Source: Pseudomonadales bacterium
Lineage (GTDB): Bacteria > Pseudomonadota > Gammaproteobacteria > Pseudomonadales > Azotimanducaceae
Assembly (NCBI GenBank): GCA_028285415.1
Contig: JANQPF010000005.1
Location: 496,001 to 560,000, forward strand
Reading direction: 5' to 3'
DNA: 64,000 bases
The position numbers and the translations under genes are program-made. The notes under the pieces are model-generated. The model was not told the origin of the DNA and searched no databases. It was given only the letters and a program-made list of their open reading frames with translations. Shown one piece after another: positions 8,317-17,447 of this stretch (position 1 is its first letter; each line of letters opens with the position of its first letter).

Positions 8317-9191
8317 TGGATGAGTTTGTGAACCGTACCCCCGCCTCCCACGTCTTCTTTTCCCAGCGTCTGCGTCTGCATTTCATCGACTGGGGCAACG
8401 CGGACGCGCCGGGGCTGGTCATGGTGCACGGCATTCACGATCACTGCAGGACCTGGGATCAGCTGGCAGCAGACCTGGTTGACAATTTTCACGTTGTGGC
8501 ACCGGATCTGCGCGGACATGGCGACTCCGAATGGCTGCGCGGCTCGAGCTATCAATACCTCGACTATGTCTACGATCTTCATCAGCTCATCAGCCAGGCG
8601 CGCCTGGCGCCGGTCACTCTGGTCGGCCACAGTATGGGTGGCGCCATTGCCGCGCTCTTTACGGGAATCTACCCGGAACTCGTTCGCCAGCTGGTTGTGA
8701 TCGAAGGGATTGGTATGTGGCAGGAAATGCAGCCACCGGTGGCGCCGGCCGAGCGCGTGCGGGAATGGATCGAGGCGACCCGTGCGCTGGCCGCGCGTCA
8801 GCCGCGCCGCTACCGTGACCTCAGCGAAGCCTACCAGCGCATGCAGCAGGCCAATCCGCAGCTGTCGGCCGACCGGGCGTTGCATCTCACGATCCACGGC
8901 TCGAACCAGAACGAGGACGGCACGTTCAGCTGGAAATACGATAACTATACGCACAACTTTTCGAGCGCAAGCCTCAGCACCGAGGACACCATCGAGCTGT
9001 GGCGGCGCATCGACTGCCCGACGCTCATCATCAATGCAGAAAACGGACTGCCGCATCGGATTGGACAGGATGGCACCGCGGCATACTTCACCCACGGGCA
9101 GACGACGGTCATAGAGGGCGCGGGGCACTGGACCTACCACGACCAGCCGGAGCAGGTGGCCGGACTCCTGCGCGACTTTCTGCAAAGCTGA
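8316..9191 (+). CDS. alpha/beta hydrolase
   Basis: A 291-residue alpha/beta-hydrolase-fold enzyme. Visible elements are the oxyanion region VMVHGIHDHCRTWD, the LRGHGDS turn, the nucleophile elbow GHSMGG (Ser near residue 108) and the C-terminal histidine in GAGHWTYHDQP. A lid of helices rich in Arg and Gln occupies about 150-210. The substrate is unknown. It overlaps the LysR stop and precedes the GH78-like and nitrile hydratase genes, so it may hydrolyse an ester or amide made or used in the same pathway. Confidence 0.9.
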   Translation: MDEFVNRTPASHVFFSQRLRLHFIDWGNADAPGLVMVHGIHDHCRTWDQLAADLVDNFHVVAPDLRGHGDSEWLRGSSYQYLDYVYDLHQLISQARLAPVTLVGHSMGGAIAALFTGIYPELVRQLVVIEGIGMWQEMQPPVAPAERVREWIEATRALAARQPRRYRDLSEAYQRMQQANPQLSADRALHLTIHGSNQNEDGTFSWKYDNYTHNFSSASLSTEDTIELWRRIDCPTLIINAENGLPHRIGQDGTAAYFTHGQTTVIEGAGHWTYHDQPEQVAGLLRDFLQS

Positions 9192-9264
9192 TGGGCGTTC
9201 ACCAGTTAACAATGGCGGCAAAAAGCGTCACACTACGAACACTTCAAAAGGGGCAGCATTTAGG

Positions 9265-11838
9265 ATGCCGAGTGCTCCGCTGAGGCTGCGCTGTGAGTTC
9301 GTCAGCAATCCAATTGGGATAAGCACCGCCCGTCCGCGCTTGAGCTGGTGGGTCAGTGACGCACGCCCTGCTGAAATGCAATCTGCATACGAGGTGGTTG
9401 CCGCCTCCGATCCGGCGTTGCTGGAACGCGACGAAGGAGACCTCTGGCAAAGCGGCATGGTCGAGTCAGATCAGTGCCATCACGTGGAATACGAAGGTGC
9501 GCCTCTGGCGTCCGCGCAGCGCGTCTGGTGGAAGGTACGCACGTTTGACAGCGACGGGTTGTCCAGCCCCTGGAGCGATACCGCTTTTTTTGAAGTGGGT
9601 CTCCTCGATGAAGGCGACTGGTCGGGACACTGGATCGCGACGCCCATGGCGGGCAGCCGCAGTCGCGGCGTGCATGTTGCGGCGCTGCGCAAAGAATTTG
9701 TCCTCGATCAGCCGGTGCGCGAAGCCCGGCTCTACGTCGCCGCGCTCGGGGACTACCGCATAGAGATCAACGGCCAGGCCCTGCCGGAGGCGGATATGAA
9801 CGCCGTCTGGAGCGACTACGACCACGAGATCTATTACCAATGCTACGACGTGACTTCGCTCCTGGTGGCGGAACCCAATGCGTTGGGGGTCTTGTTGAGT
9901 GATGGCTACTATGCGGGTCATCTGCCGGAGGTGGGTCGAGGTAACTACGGTGATCGTCCGTTGCTGCTTTTGCAGCTGAACGTCGCGCTGACCGATGGCA
10001 GCGTGAAAACCATCTGTACCGACCACCAGTGGCACTGGCGCCCGAGTTGGGTGCTGGCGGCTGAGCTGAACGGCGGTGAGCACGTTGATGCGCGCCAGTA
10101 TGTGAGGGGCTGGAGCGAGGCGGGCCTCGATGAGCGTGGTTGGGCGCCGGTGGATGTCGTACCGGCGCCTCCCGGCGTGCTGCGCGCGCAGGTACATGCC
10201 GGCATGTCGATCACCCAGGTGTTGAGACCGCAGGGGATGCCCCAGGCGACACGCCGCGTCGGGCGCAGTGCGCTCGTGTACGACTTCGGCGACCAGATTC
10301 TAGGTCGGATCAGGTTGGAGGTTCTCGCGAGCACCAGCGACGATGTGCGCATCTCGTTCGGCGCAGACCAGACATTCACTGATGCCACTGTCGACACCTA
10401 CACGATGGTCGGCAACCCGGATGGCGAAGTCATCGAAACCCGGTTCGCGCTGCATGCTTTCCGCTACGTCAGAGTCGAGCACACTCACGGTGTGAGCGAG
10501 GTTCGCGATGCGTATGCGCTGCGTACCGCCATCCCGCAGGCAATGAGCGCGCAGTTTCGCTGCGATCATCCGACGCTCAACCAGTTGTTCGAAGTGATCC
10601 AGAACAGTATGCGTGGTGTTGCGCTGTCCGTGCCGATGCGTGGCGTCGCCGTTGATGCCCGTGTACCGGACATCGGCTGTGCGACGACCTGGGCGCCCTA
10701 TTTTGCCCAGCTGGAAAGCAGCCACGCCCTGGTGTCGAAGTGGCTTCGTGATCTGAAGCTGAACTGCCAGCTGGTGGACGACGCCAACGCCTGCGTGCCG
10801 ACGCTCGAGCGAGCCGGTGGCGGGGATGACGTGGCGCGCTTCGAGCTCCTGGCTCGCCTGCTCTGGTCGATGTACCGGTATCACGACGATCGGATCCTGC
10901 TGCAGCAGTGCTACGCGGAGCTGCGCGTCGCCGCGCTCAGCTACCGACATCGGGATGATTCGCTGGTACGCAGTGGCGCGTCCGCGGAGATTTATGGACC
11001 TGGCGTTGCCGGGGACCTGGTTGCCACCTGTGCGCTGTACGGTGCGCTGCGCCTGGCAGGCCGAATTGCCGGCGTGCTCACGCACCTTGGCGACTACGAG
11101 CTGATTGAAGGTCTCGCCGAAGAAGTCCGCCAGGCGTTCCGTCGACGGTTTCTCACGGTTGACGGACACCCGGTTGGAGATTCTCAGTCGGTGTACGTTG
11201 CGGCCCTGCATCACAATCTTCTCGAACCGCAGGAGCAGAACGTTGCGCAGCAGCGCCTGGCTGAGCTCCTGGTCGAAACAAACTACCATACGGACGTCTG
11301 TCCGGCGGCGGTGCACGCGCTCCTGCCTACCCTGACTCAGGCCGGACGATTGGATCTGGCCTACATGGTGCTGCTGCAGACGAGCGCCCCCTCGTGGCTT
11401 GCGAGCGTCAAGGGCGGCAGCCAGCTCGTCAGCAGATCCGGCACCTCGTTCGACATTGCCGACGTGGGGCTTCTCGATTGGTGGATGGAATCTCTGGTCG
11501 GACTTGCGCTGCATGAAGACTACTCAGTGGACCGTAACGGTTTCAGGTCCGTGCGCGTGCGTCCCATGCCGCCGCTGGGCAAAATGTTTCTGGCCGGTTC
11601 GCCCGTACAGTTTGTCGAGGCGAGTCTGGAGACCGCGCAGGGTGTCTATGAGGTCAGCTGGTATATCCGGGAAGACTGTTTCGAGCTCGAGTTGCGCATC
11701 CCGCCGAACTGCAATGCCATTGTCACCATGCCGGATGACATCGAGCAGCGCGTACAGAGCGGGCGGCACCGTTTTGTGATGGACTTCGGCGCAGGCGGCG
11801 ACGGCGTGCCGACGCTGCTCGACATGGCAGGGGGTTAG
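9265..11838 (+). CDS. GH78 alpha-L-rhamnosidase-like protein lacking the catalytic motif
   Basis: An 857-residue protein with the layout of bacterial alpha-L-rhamnosidases: N-terminal Fn3-like domain (RLRCEFVSNPIGI... RPRLSW), carbohydrate-binding beta domain (about 130-300), and an (alpha/alpha)6 domain starting with FRCDHPTLNQLFE. The family's catalytic block P-T-D-C-P-Q-R-D-E-R-x-G-W-T-G-D is replaced at residues 457-472 by PMRGVAVDARVPDIGC, losing the general acid Asp, the Glu and the last Asp. The downstream GATT-x-W-E block is also changed (GTSFDIADVG). There is no signal peptide. It sits 73 bases after the hydrolase and 4 bases before nitrile hydratase beta. I infer a non-glycosidase role, possibly binding or scaffolding. 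Confidence 0.78.
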   Translation: MPSAPLRLRCEFVSNPIGISTARPRLSWWVSDARPAEMQSAYEVVAASDPALLERDEGDLWQSGMVESDQCHHVEYEGAPLASAQRVWWKVRTFDSDGLSSPWSDTAFFEVGLLDEGDWSGHWIATPMAGSRSRGVHVAALRKEFVLDQPVREARLYVAALGDYRIEINGQALPEADMNAVWSDYDHEIYYQCYDVTSLLVAEPNALGVLLSDGYYAGHLPEVGRGNYGDRPLLLLQLNVALTDGSVKTICTDHQWHWRPSWVLAAELNGGEHVDARQYVRGWSEAGLDERGWAPVDVVPAPPGVLRAQVHAGMSITQVLRPQGMPQATRRVGRSALVYDFGDQILGRIRLEVLASTSDDVRISFGADQTFTDATVDTYTMVGNPDGEVIETRFALHAFRYVRVEHTHGVSEVRDAYALRTAIPQAMSAQFRCDHPTLNQLFEVIQNSMRGVALSVPMRGVAVDARVPDIGCATTWAPYFAQLESSHALVSKWLRDLKLNCQLVDDANACVPTLERAGGGDDVARFELLARLLWSMYRYHDDRILLQQCYAELRVAALSYRHRDDSLVRSGASAEIYGPGVAGDLVATCALYGALRLAGRIAGVLTHLGDYELIEGLAEEVRQAFRRRFLTVDGHPVGDSQSVYVAALHHNLLEPQEQNVAQQRLAELLVETNYHTDVCPAAVHALLPTLTQAGRLDLAYMVLLQTSAPSWLASVKGGSQLVSRSGTSFDIADVGLLDWWMESLVGLALHEDYSVDRNGFRSVRVRPMPPLGKMFLAGSPVQFVEASLETAQGVYEVSWYIREDCFELELRIPPNCNAIVTMPDDIEQRVQSGRHRFVMDFGAGGDGVPTLLDMAGG

Positions 11839-11842
11839 GACG

Positions 11843-12529
11843 TTGGACGGTATCCACGATCTGGGTGGCAAGGAAGGCTTCGGCGCCATTGCGCGGGAAA
11901 GCGATCCGCGGCCGTTCCCGACGCGCTGGGAAGGCGCGGTTTTCTCAATAATCCGCACGCTCTACGGCGCAGGCGTGACCCACAACACCGACCAGTTTCG
12001 CCATGCCATTGAACGTATCGATCCCATCAGCTACCTGCAGGATGGCTACTACGGTCGTTGGCTGGGTGCGGCCGAGACGCTCCTCGTAGAAGCCGGTGTC
12101 CTGGAGCAGGCGGAAATTACCGCGCGCGCCGTAAGCTTGGGTGCAGCGCCCGGTGATCGAATAGCGGCGCGTCCGCAGGCGCAGCCGGATGTGTTTGCCG
12201 GAGACTATCCGTCCACGGGCACCACGGCTGCACGCCGCGTCGACAACGCCCCGATTTTCGGCGTGGGTGATCGCGTGCACGCGGCGGCAACGGGCCATAA
12301 CGGACACACCCGCTTGCCCGCCTACGTGCGCGGCAAGGCAGGCACGGTCTTTGCGCATCATGGCGCCTGGGTGTATCCGGACACGAACGCCCACGGCCGC
12401 GGCGAAGCGCCGCAACACCTCTACACGGTGCAGTTCGAGGCCGCGGTCCTCTGGGGGGAAGGGGCAGCCAGCGGAGACGTCGTCTGCATTGACCTTTTTG
12501 AACCCTATCTGGAAAACACATCGTCATGA
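11843..12529 (+). CDS. nthB: nitrile hydratase subunit beta
   Basis: Beta subunit of nitrile hydratase, which hydrates nitriles to amides. The 228-residue protein opens with MDGIHDLGG, the family's near-invariant start, which fixes the TTG at 11843 as start codon; AGGA lies just upstream. The second conserved patch is [16 protein letters not shown], which in characterised enzymes carries an arginine contacting the metal centre. It overlaps the alpha gene by ATGA. The beta-alpha-activator order is that of cobalt-type nitrile hydratases. Confidence 0.95.
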   Translation: MDGIHDLGGKEGFGAIARESDPRPFPTRWEGAVFSIIRTLYGAGVTHNTDQFRHAIERIDPISYLQDGYYGRWLGAAETLLVEAGVLEQAEITARAVSLGAAPGDRIAARPQAQPDVFAGDYPSTGTTAARRVDNAPIFGVGDRVHAAATGHNGHTRLPAYVRGKAGTVFAHHGAWVYPDTNAHGRGEAPQHLYTVQFEAAVLWGEGAASGDVVCIDLFEPYLENTSS

Positions 12530-13095
12530 GCGAAAACCCGGCGGCATTGCGGGCCGAGGCCCTGGAGAGCCTGCTGATCGAACGCGGCCTCCTTACCACC
12601 GAGGCGGTGGACGAGATCATCGTACGCTACAACGAACGGGTGGGACCCATGAACGGCGCCAACCTGGTAGCCAGAGCCTGGACGGATCCTGAGTTCAAGG
12701 CGCGTCTGCTTTCGGACGCAACCGCCGTCGTCAACGAGCTCGGCTTTGAGGGCGGTCAGGTCGACAAGCTGGTTGTCGTCGAAAATACCGCCGAGGTGCA
12801 CAACGTGGTCGTCTGCACGCTTTGCAGCTGTTACCCCTGGGCTGTGCTCGGGTTGCCGCCCAAGTGGTACAAAGACCCGGCCTACCGCTCTCGGGTGGTG
12901 CGCGAGCCGCGCGCCGTTCTGGCGGAATTCGGCACCGAGGTGCCGGCGGAGAAAGCGGTGCGTGTCTGGGACTCCTCGGCGGAGGTGCGTTACATGGTGC
13001 TGCCGGAAATGCCTCGTGACTGGGCGCTCGAAGACACCGACACCCTGGCCGGAGGCGTGAGTCGTGACAGCATGATCGGCGTTACGGTCCTGTGA
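12526..13095 (+). CDS. nthA: nitrile hydratase subunit alpha, cobalt type
   Basis: Metal-binding catalytic subunit, 189 residues. The metal motif V-C97-T-L-C100-S-C102-Y-P-W is present; Thr between the cysteines and Tyr-Pro-Trp after them are typical of cobalt enzymes (iron enzymes have C-S-L-C-S-C-T-P-W). In family members C100 and C102 equivalents are oxidised to sulfinic and sulfenic acids. It is slightly shorter than usual (about 200-210). It starts with ATG overlapping the beta stop and ends overlapping the activator's GTG. Thiocyanate hydrolase gamma has the same motif, but the beta partner here is a single unsplit chain, which favours nitrile hydratase. Confidence 0.96.
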   Translation: MSENPAALRAEALESLLIERGLLTTEAVDEIIVRYNERVGPMNGANLVARAWTDPEFKARLLSDATAVVNELGFEGGQVDKLVVVENTAEVHNVVVCTLCSCYPWAVLGLPPKWYKDPAYRSRVVREPRAVLAEFGTEVPAEKAVRVWDSSAEVRYMVLPEMPRDWALEDTDTLAGGVSRDSMIGVTVL

Positions 13096-13427
13096 CTGAC
13101 GACCTGACCATCGGCCTCGATGCGGGCCTGCAGCCACCCATGGAAAATGGTGAGGTGGTGTTCGAAGCACCCTGGCAGAGCCGCGTGTTTGCCATGGCGG
13201 TGTCGTTGCACGAGAGCGGGGTGTTTCCGTGGTCGGAGTTCCAGGCCCAGCTGATTGAAGTCATCGCAAGTGCCGATGCTCAACCGGGCGATGGTGAGTA
13301 TGCCTATTTCGATCACTTTGCGGCTGCCTTGCAGGAACTCCTGCTGCATAAAGGTGTACTGGAAAACTCAGCGCTCGATGCCCGAACCGCAGCATTTGCC
13401 GATCGCCCGCACGGGCACGATCACTGA
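13092..13427 (+). CDS. nitrile hydratase accessory/activator protein
   Basis: A 111-residue protein resembling the N-terminal part of the nitrile hydratase beta subunit ([27 protein letters not shown]), the hallmark of the small activator that delivers cobalt by subunit swapping. The C-terminus is HGHDH, a plausible metal-binding tail. It starts with GTG overlapping the alpha stop. No separate cobalt transporter (NhlF type) is in the window. Confidence 0.9.
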   Translation: MTDDLTIGLDAGLQPPMENGEVVFEAPWQSRVFAMAVSLHESGVFPWSEFQAQLIEVIASADAQPGDGEYAYFDHFAAALQELLLHKGVLENSALDARTAAFADRPHGHDH

Positions 13428-13521
13428 AACGTTCGCGCGCCTCGCAGACTCGAGGTCTTGGGGATAAATGTGCGCTCGGTCACATATCTCAGCCGTCACA
13501 GTTTCTAGTCTTAGGCGGTGC

Positions 13522-13544
13522 TCCCGCCACATAGACCGTGGCGG
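13522..13544. terminator. GC-rich hairpin after the nitrile hydratase operon
   Basis: CCCGCCAC and GTGGCGGG pair perfectly over 8 bases around a 7-base loop, in the 169-base gap after the activator gene. There is no T-run, so it could be a Rho-assisted terminator or a leader hairpin of the next gene. Confidence 0.35.
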
Positions 13545-13596
13545 GCCTCGTTGTCCGGGGTGACGATCCCGGCGTACGCAATGGAGTGTCGTAACC

Positions 13597-14700
13597 GTGT
13601 CGAGCATGGCAGAACGCCGCCTGTTCCTTTATTTCGTGGCCTTCGTGGTGCCGGTGGTGGCACTCGTCGCGTTGCTGCGTCCGTCCGCCGACCTGGCGGG
13701 ACATATCTCTGGTAAAACAGCTGCGTATCAGCTCGATCCTGACGCGTTCGACATTCTCATGCTCGGCGACAGCCGCACCTACTGTGCGTTTCATCCGCCG
13801 CACCTCGAAGCGCTGCTGGGTCAGCGGATCGCCAATCTGGCATCCTGGGCGCACTGGCTGCCGACCCAGTATGCGCAGATCAGCGATCTCATAGACGATA
13901 TACCCCCGCAGACCACCGTGGTCTGGTCCGTCGGCTACCAGAACTTTCAACTCTGCAAAGGCTGCTCGCCTGCGGCCTATCCCGTCAGCGCACATACGGC
14001 CAGGTTCTATGCCGGCTTGCAGCTGCCGGAGGAAACCTATGCCGACAACCTGCAGCTGACACCGCTACAACCTGCGGCGCGCCGCTTCCGTACCGAACGG
14101 CTGCCGGAAATCTATGAGGCGGGCTTCGACTGGCTCATGCAACCGGTCAGCCGAGGTCCGCCTCCACCCCCTGGGGATCTGTCACCCGAGGCGCGCGTGG
14201 CGCAGCTGCGCGCGCAGCCCGCAGTGGCGGATGCCAAGCTTGTCTACAACGCGGGCAAGCCCACCTCGATAGCGGTGCGCTTCAAAGCCGGCGGCTATGA
14301 GCGGATTGAGCTCGATCCGGCGTTCTTCCGGAACGTGCAGAAAGGCTTCGCCGGTACCCGGCGCGGACTTGCGTTGCAGGCGCCGTATCTTGCGCTCTTT
14401 GAGGCGACCCTGGATCTCTTCGCTGAGCGCAACGTGACGGTCATCGTGAACATCATGGAAGAGTCGCCGCACACGTACGTCAGCCGCGACGTGCAGCTTG
14501 GTCAGCGCGAGCTCATGGACACCGTGGTGCGCGAGGCCGTGGAGGCCCGCGGCTTCGCCTACGTGCGGATCGACTGGGATCGCATCGAATCAGATGCGTA
14601 TTTTGACTACAACCATCTGAACGGCCGCGGCGCACGCAGCTTCATGGCGCTCTTCGCAGCGGCGGTCCAGCCCGAGCTGATGGCGGACGCGGGGCGTTGA
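13597..14700 (+). CDS. SGNH/DltD-AlgX-like protein paired with an O-acyltransferase
   Basis: A 367-residue protein with one N-terminal membrane anchor (about 9-30) and an extracytoplasmic SGNH-hydrolase domain. The nucleophile block reads MLGDSRTYC (about 50-58) and the C-terminal Asp-His block reads DYNHLNGRG (about 330-338). Such proteins accept acyl groups from an MBOAT partner and attach them to exopolysaccharide or a cell-surface polymer. The partner lies 3 bases downstream. GTG at 13597 has GGAG about 10 bases upstream; ATG at 13606 is the alternative start. Confidence 0.82.
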   Translation: MSSMAERRLFLYFVAFVVPVVALVALLRPSADLAGHISGKTAAYQLDPDAFDILMLGDSRTYCAFHPPHLEALLGQRIANLASWAHWLPTQYAQISDLIDDIPPQTTVVWSVGYQNFQLCKGCSPAAYPVSAHTARFYAGLQLPEETYADNLQLTPLQPAARRFRTERLPEIYEAGFDWLMQPVSRGPPPPPGDLSPEARVAQLRAQPAVADAKLVYNAGKPTSIAVRFKAGGYERIELDPAFFRNVQKGFAGTRRGLALQAPYLALFEATLDLFAERNVTVIVNIMEESPHTYVSRDVQLGQRELMDTVVREAVEARGFAYVRIDWDRIESDAYFDYNHLNGRGARSFMALFAAAVQPELMADAGR

Positions 14701-14703
14701 GCG

Positions 14704-16113
14704 GTGCTGTTTAATTCCCTCGAGTACTTTGTGTTTTTTACGGTTGTCCTGACCGGTGTGCTGGCGCTGCGCAAATACGTTGCCGCGCGCGTGGTCCTCC
14801 TGCTGATTGCAAGCTATGTGTTCTATGCCTCCAACAACGGCTGGCTGATTCTGCTCATTCTCGTTTCCACCTGCATCGATTACGCTGCGGGACGGGTCAT
14901 TGCGGGCAGTGAAAACAGCGCGATACGGAAACAAGCGCTCGCTGTCTCGGTTGTCGCCAACCTCTCCATTCTCGGCTATTTCAAATACGCCGACTTCTTC
15001 CGCCAGACCGTGGCTGATATTGCCGGGACCTGGGGTCTCCACCTCGGCTGGGTGGATCTCAACGTTGCGCTGCCGGTTGGCATCTCGTTTTATACCTTCC
15101 AGAGCATGAGCTACACCATTGACGTGTACCGGCGGGTCATTCCCGTGGAGCGCTCGTGGCTGCGTTTTGCGTTGTACGTGTCCTACTTCCCGCAGCTGAT
15201 TGCCGGCCCGATCATGCGGGCGTCGTATTTTCTGCCCCAGGTCACGCGGGTTCGCAAGCTTACGACGGTCGACGTCGAGTGGGGCGTGTTTCTGATCTGC
15301 CGGGGGCTCTTCAAGAAAATTGTGCTGGCGGACTTTCTTGCGGTCTACGCGGACCGGGCTTTTACCCTCGATCCCACGACATCAGCGTTGGATCTCTGGA
15401 TTGGGTTATATGCGTTCACGTTCCAGATCTACTTCGACTTCAGCGGCTATACCGACATTGCCATCGGCAGCTCCAGGCTGATGGGCTACCGTATCCCGGA
15501 AAACTTCCGCCGTCCTTATGCGGCGCTTGGTTTTTCGGACTTCTGGCAGCGCTGGCACATCTCGCTGTCGAGCTGGCTGCGCGACTATCTGTACATCTCT
15601 CTTGGGGGCAACCGGCAGGGCACCTGGCGCACGTATCGCAATCTGATGCTCACGATGTTGCTGGGTGGGCTCTGGCACGGTGCAGGCTGGCAGTTTGTGC
15701 TCTGGGGCTTCCTGCATGGCGCTTACCTCGTGGGCGAACGCCTGCTGGGGCTCAACAAAGTGGAGACATCGGGCGGCACGCTGGCACTCAGCGTGCGGCG
15801 GTTGATCGTCTTCCACTGTATTGCGCTGACCTGGATTCCGTTCCGCTGCGCTGATCTCGATGATGTGTGGACCTATCTGGGCGGCATGTTTGCCTTCAGT
15901 GACAGCGAGGCGCTCACTCGCGGCGGTGCGCTGGCCTTGTGCGTGTGCGCGGGTGCGCTCGTCTTTCAGTGGGCGAGCGACGAGAGACGACCGGCAAGGC
16001 GCTGGTTGACGGGTGCGGTCCCGGTGAAGCTGGCCGCATACGGTGCAATTGCGGTGGCGGTGGTGGTGGCCAACGCCAAAGGTGCCCAGCCGTTTATCTA
16101 CTTCCAGTTCTGA
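14704..16113 (+). CDS. MBOAT family O-acyltransferase (AlgI-like)
   Basis: A 469-residue polytopic membrane protein of the AlgI/DltB group that carries acyl groups across the inner membrane. Diagnostic stretches are the N-terminal LFNSLEYFVFF, VGISFYTFQSMSYTID, the QLIAGPI turn, FWQRWHISLS and the active-site histidine in GGLWHGAGW. About 9-11 membrane segments are visible. It begins with GTG 3 bases after the SGNH gene. The two form a minimal surface-polymer acylation unit; the polymer is not identifiable here. Confidence 0.93.
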   Translation: MLFNSLEYFVFFTVVLTGVLALRKYVAARVVLLLIASYVFYASNNGWLILLILVSTCIDYAAGRVIAGSENSAIRKQALAVSVVANLSILGYFKYADFFRQTVADIAGTWGLHLGWVDLNVALPVGISFYTFQSMSYTIDVYRRVIPVERSWLRFALYVSYFPQLIAGPIMRASYFLPQVTRVRKLTTVDVEWGVFLICRGLFKKIVLADFLAVYADRAFTLDPTTSALDLWIGLYAFTFQIYFDFSGYTDIAIGSSRLMGYRIPENFRRPYAALGFSDFWQRWHISLSSWLRDYLYISLGGNRQGTWRTYRNLMLTMLLGGLWHGAGWQFVLWGFLHGAYLVGERLLGLNKVETSGGTLALSVRRLIVFHCIALTWIPFRCADLDDVWTYLGGMFAFSDSEALTRGGALALCVCAGALVFQWASDERRPARRWLTGAVPVKLAAYGAIAVAVVVANAKGAQPFIYFQF

Positions 16114-16120
16114 GTTTTTC

Positions 16121-16870
16121 TTACCCACCCACTTTCCGGGCGATGTAAAAACCGTAGCCAAAGAAGCTGCTGTGGCGCTCGTAGCGTTCAATCTCGTGCG
16201 TATGGTCGGCAACGACAGCTTGCGCCTCTGGGGAGTTTGCGTGCCGCTCGAGAAAATTTGCGAAACGCGCCTGCAGCGGATCGTAATAGTTCTCGAGCCA
16301 GCAGCGTTCCGGCAGTACGAAATAGCCGACCGGTGAGAAGCCGCAGCGCTCGAGGACGGCAAACTTGGCCGATGCCGTATCGACTTCGGGATACTCGTCT
16401 TCCCAGAAGGTCTGCAGCGCCGCCGGGCGCTGATGGGTCAGCCAGGTCAGCTCGGAAACGGCGAGGATGCCGTCCGGTTTCAAAAAGCGCCGCCAGGCTT
16501 GAACGCCTGCGGCAAAGCCCATGTTGTAGATCGCACCCTCGGACCAGATGGCATCAAGCGACGCTGCGGCGAAAGGCAGCGCGTCCATGGATGCCGCAAG
16601 CGTGGTGATACCGCCGACATCTGCTGCCGCGGTCTCCAATCCAGTCAGGAACTCATCGAAACGGTCGACAGCGGTGATTTGCGCTTCGAGCTCCCGCGCG
16701 AGAACCAGCGTCGACGCACCGGTGCCGCATCCAATGTCCGCAATCTTCAGATCTGATTTGCCCGGCAAACCCGCAAGCGTGAGCGCCAGGGTCGTCTCAT
16801 CGTCTCCACCGGGGCCCTGGCGGGCGCCATCTGCGTGCAGATCGACCACAAGCTGGAGGTCATGGGCCAT
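16121..16870 (-). CDS. class I SAM-dependent methyltransferase
   Basis: A 249-residue cytoplasmic methyltransferase. Motif I reads KIADIGCGTGAST (about 40-52), followed by the acidic ribose-binding loop ITAVDRF and the motif around DAIWSEGAIYNMGF. The Trp/Phe-rich C-terminal half (WEDEYPEVD, CWLENYYDP) may bind a small hydrophobic substrate. It is co-directional with the SnoaL-like gene, which ends 36 bases before this one starts. Substrate unknown. Confidence 0.88.
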   Translation of the reverse strand: MAHDLQLVVDLHADGARQGPGGDDETTLALTLAGLPGKSDLKIADIGCGTGASTLVLARELEAQITAVDRFDEFLTGLETAAADVGGITTLAASMDALPFAAASLDAIWSEGAIYNMGFAAGVQAWRRFLKPDGILAVSELTWLTHQRPAALQTFWEDEYPEVDTASAKFAVLERCGFSPVGYFVLPERCWLENYYDPLQARFANFLERHANSPEAQAVVADHTHEIERYERHSSFFGYGFYIARKVGG

Positions 16871-16906
16871 ATCTGCCCCGGTCTGAACTTGCCAACCTGA
16901 TGTGAG

Positions 16907-17293
16907 TCACTCGTCCAGGACGTTGACCGTGTGAACGGATGGGATGTCCCAGACCTCCTTGATCTGCCCGTCCACGATGCGCCATACAACCACCACGTCA
17001 CTTTCCAGGTGACGGCCCTCCAGCTGGATCTGCTGCTTGCGGTGAACGACAACCAGTTCGTCTCCGCACGCCTGTACTGAGACGACGTTGGGCTTGAATG
17101 CGCCGCCGGTCATCGTCTCGAGCTTCTCGAAGAAGGACTGTATCCCCTTGCGCCCGACGTGATCGCCATCAAGGTCCGGGAGGTGCGGATTGTAGAAATG
17201 AAAGACGGCATCCTCCGCAAACGCGTCGATGCTGAGAGACACATTGGTCGGATCGAAACGCTTCAGCACTTCCAGGTTTGGGTGTTCACTCAT
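16907..17293 (-). CDS. nuclear transport factor 2/SnoaL-like protein
   Basis: A 128-residue cone-shaped NTF2-fold protein (LKRFDPTNVSLSIDAFAEDAVFHFYNPHLPDLDGDHVGRKGIQSFFEKL). Such proteins are ligand-binding domains or small isomerases/hydrolases; the catalytic residues vary and cannot be assigned here. It is upstream of and probably co-transcribed with the methyltransferase. Confidence 0.82.
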   Translation of the reverse strand: MSEHPNLEVLKRFDPTNVSLSIDAFAEDAVFHFYNPHLPDLDGDHVGRKGIQSFFEKLETMTGGAFKPNVVSVQACGDELVVVHRKQQIQLEGRHLESDVVVVWRIVDGQIKEVWDIPSVHTVNVLDE

Positions 17294-17447
17294 ACTCGCA
17301 GCCAGCGACCTGTTACACCGAGTACTCTATGCACATCGCGAACTTCGAGAATAGGTGGAAACCGAAACCCCGGCTGCGGTTTGTGTGCTTCTTGGATCTT
17401 TGAAAAAGCCGGTGCTACGCTCAACGCTGAGGAGAGGAGGGCGCGAT

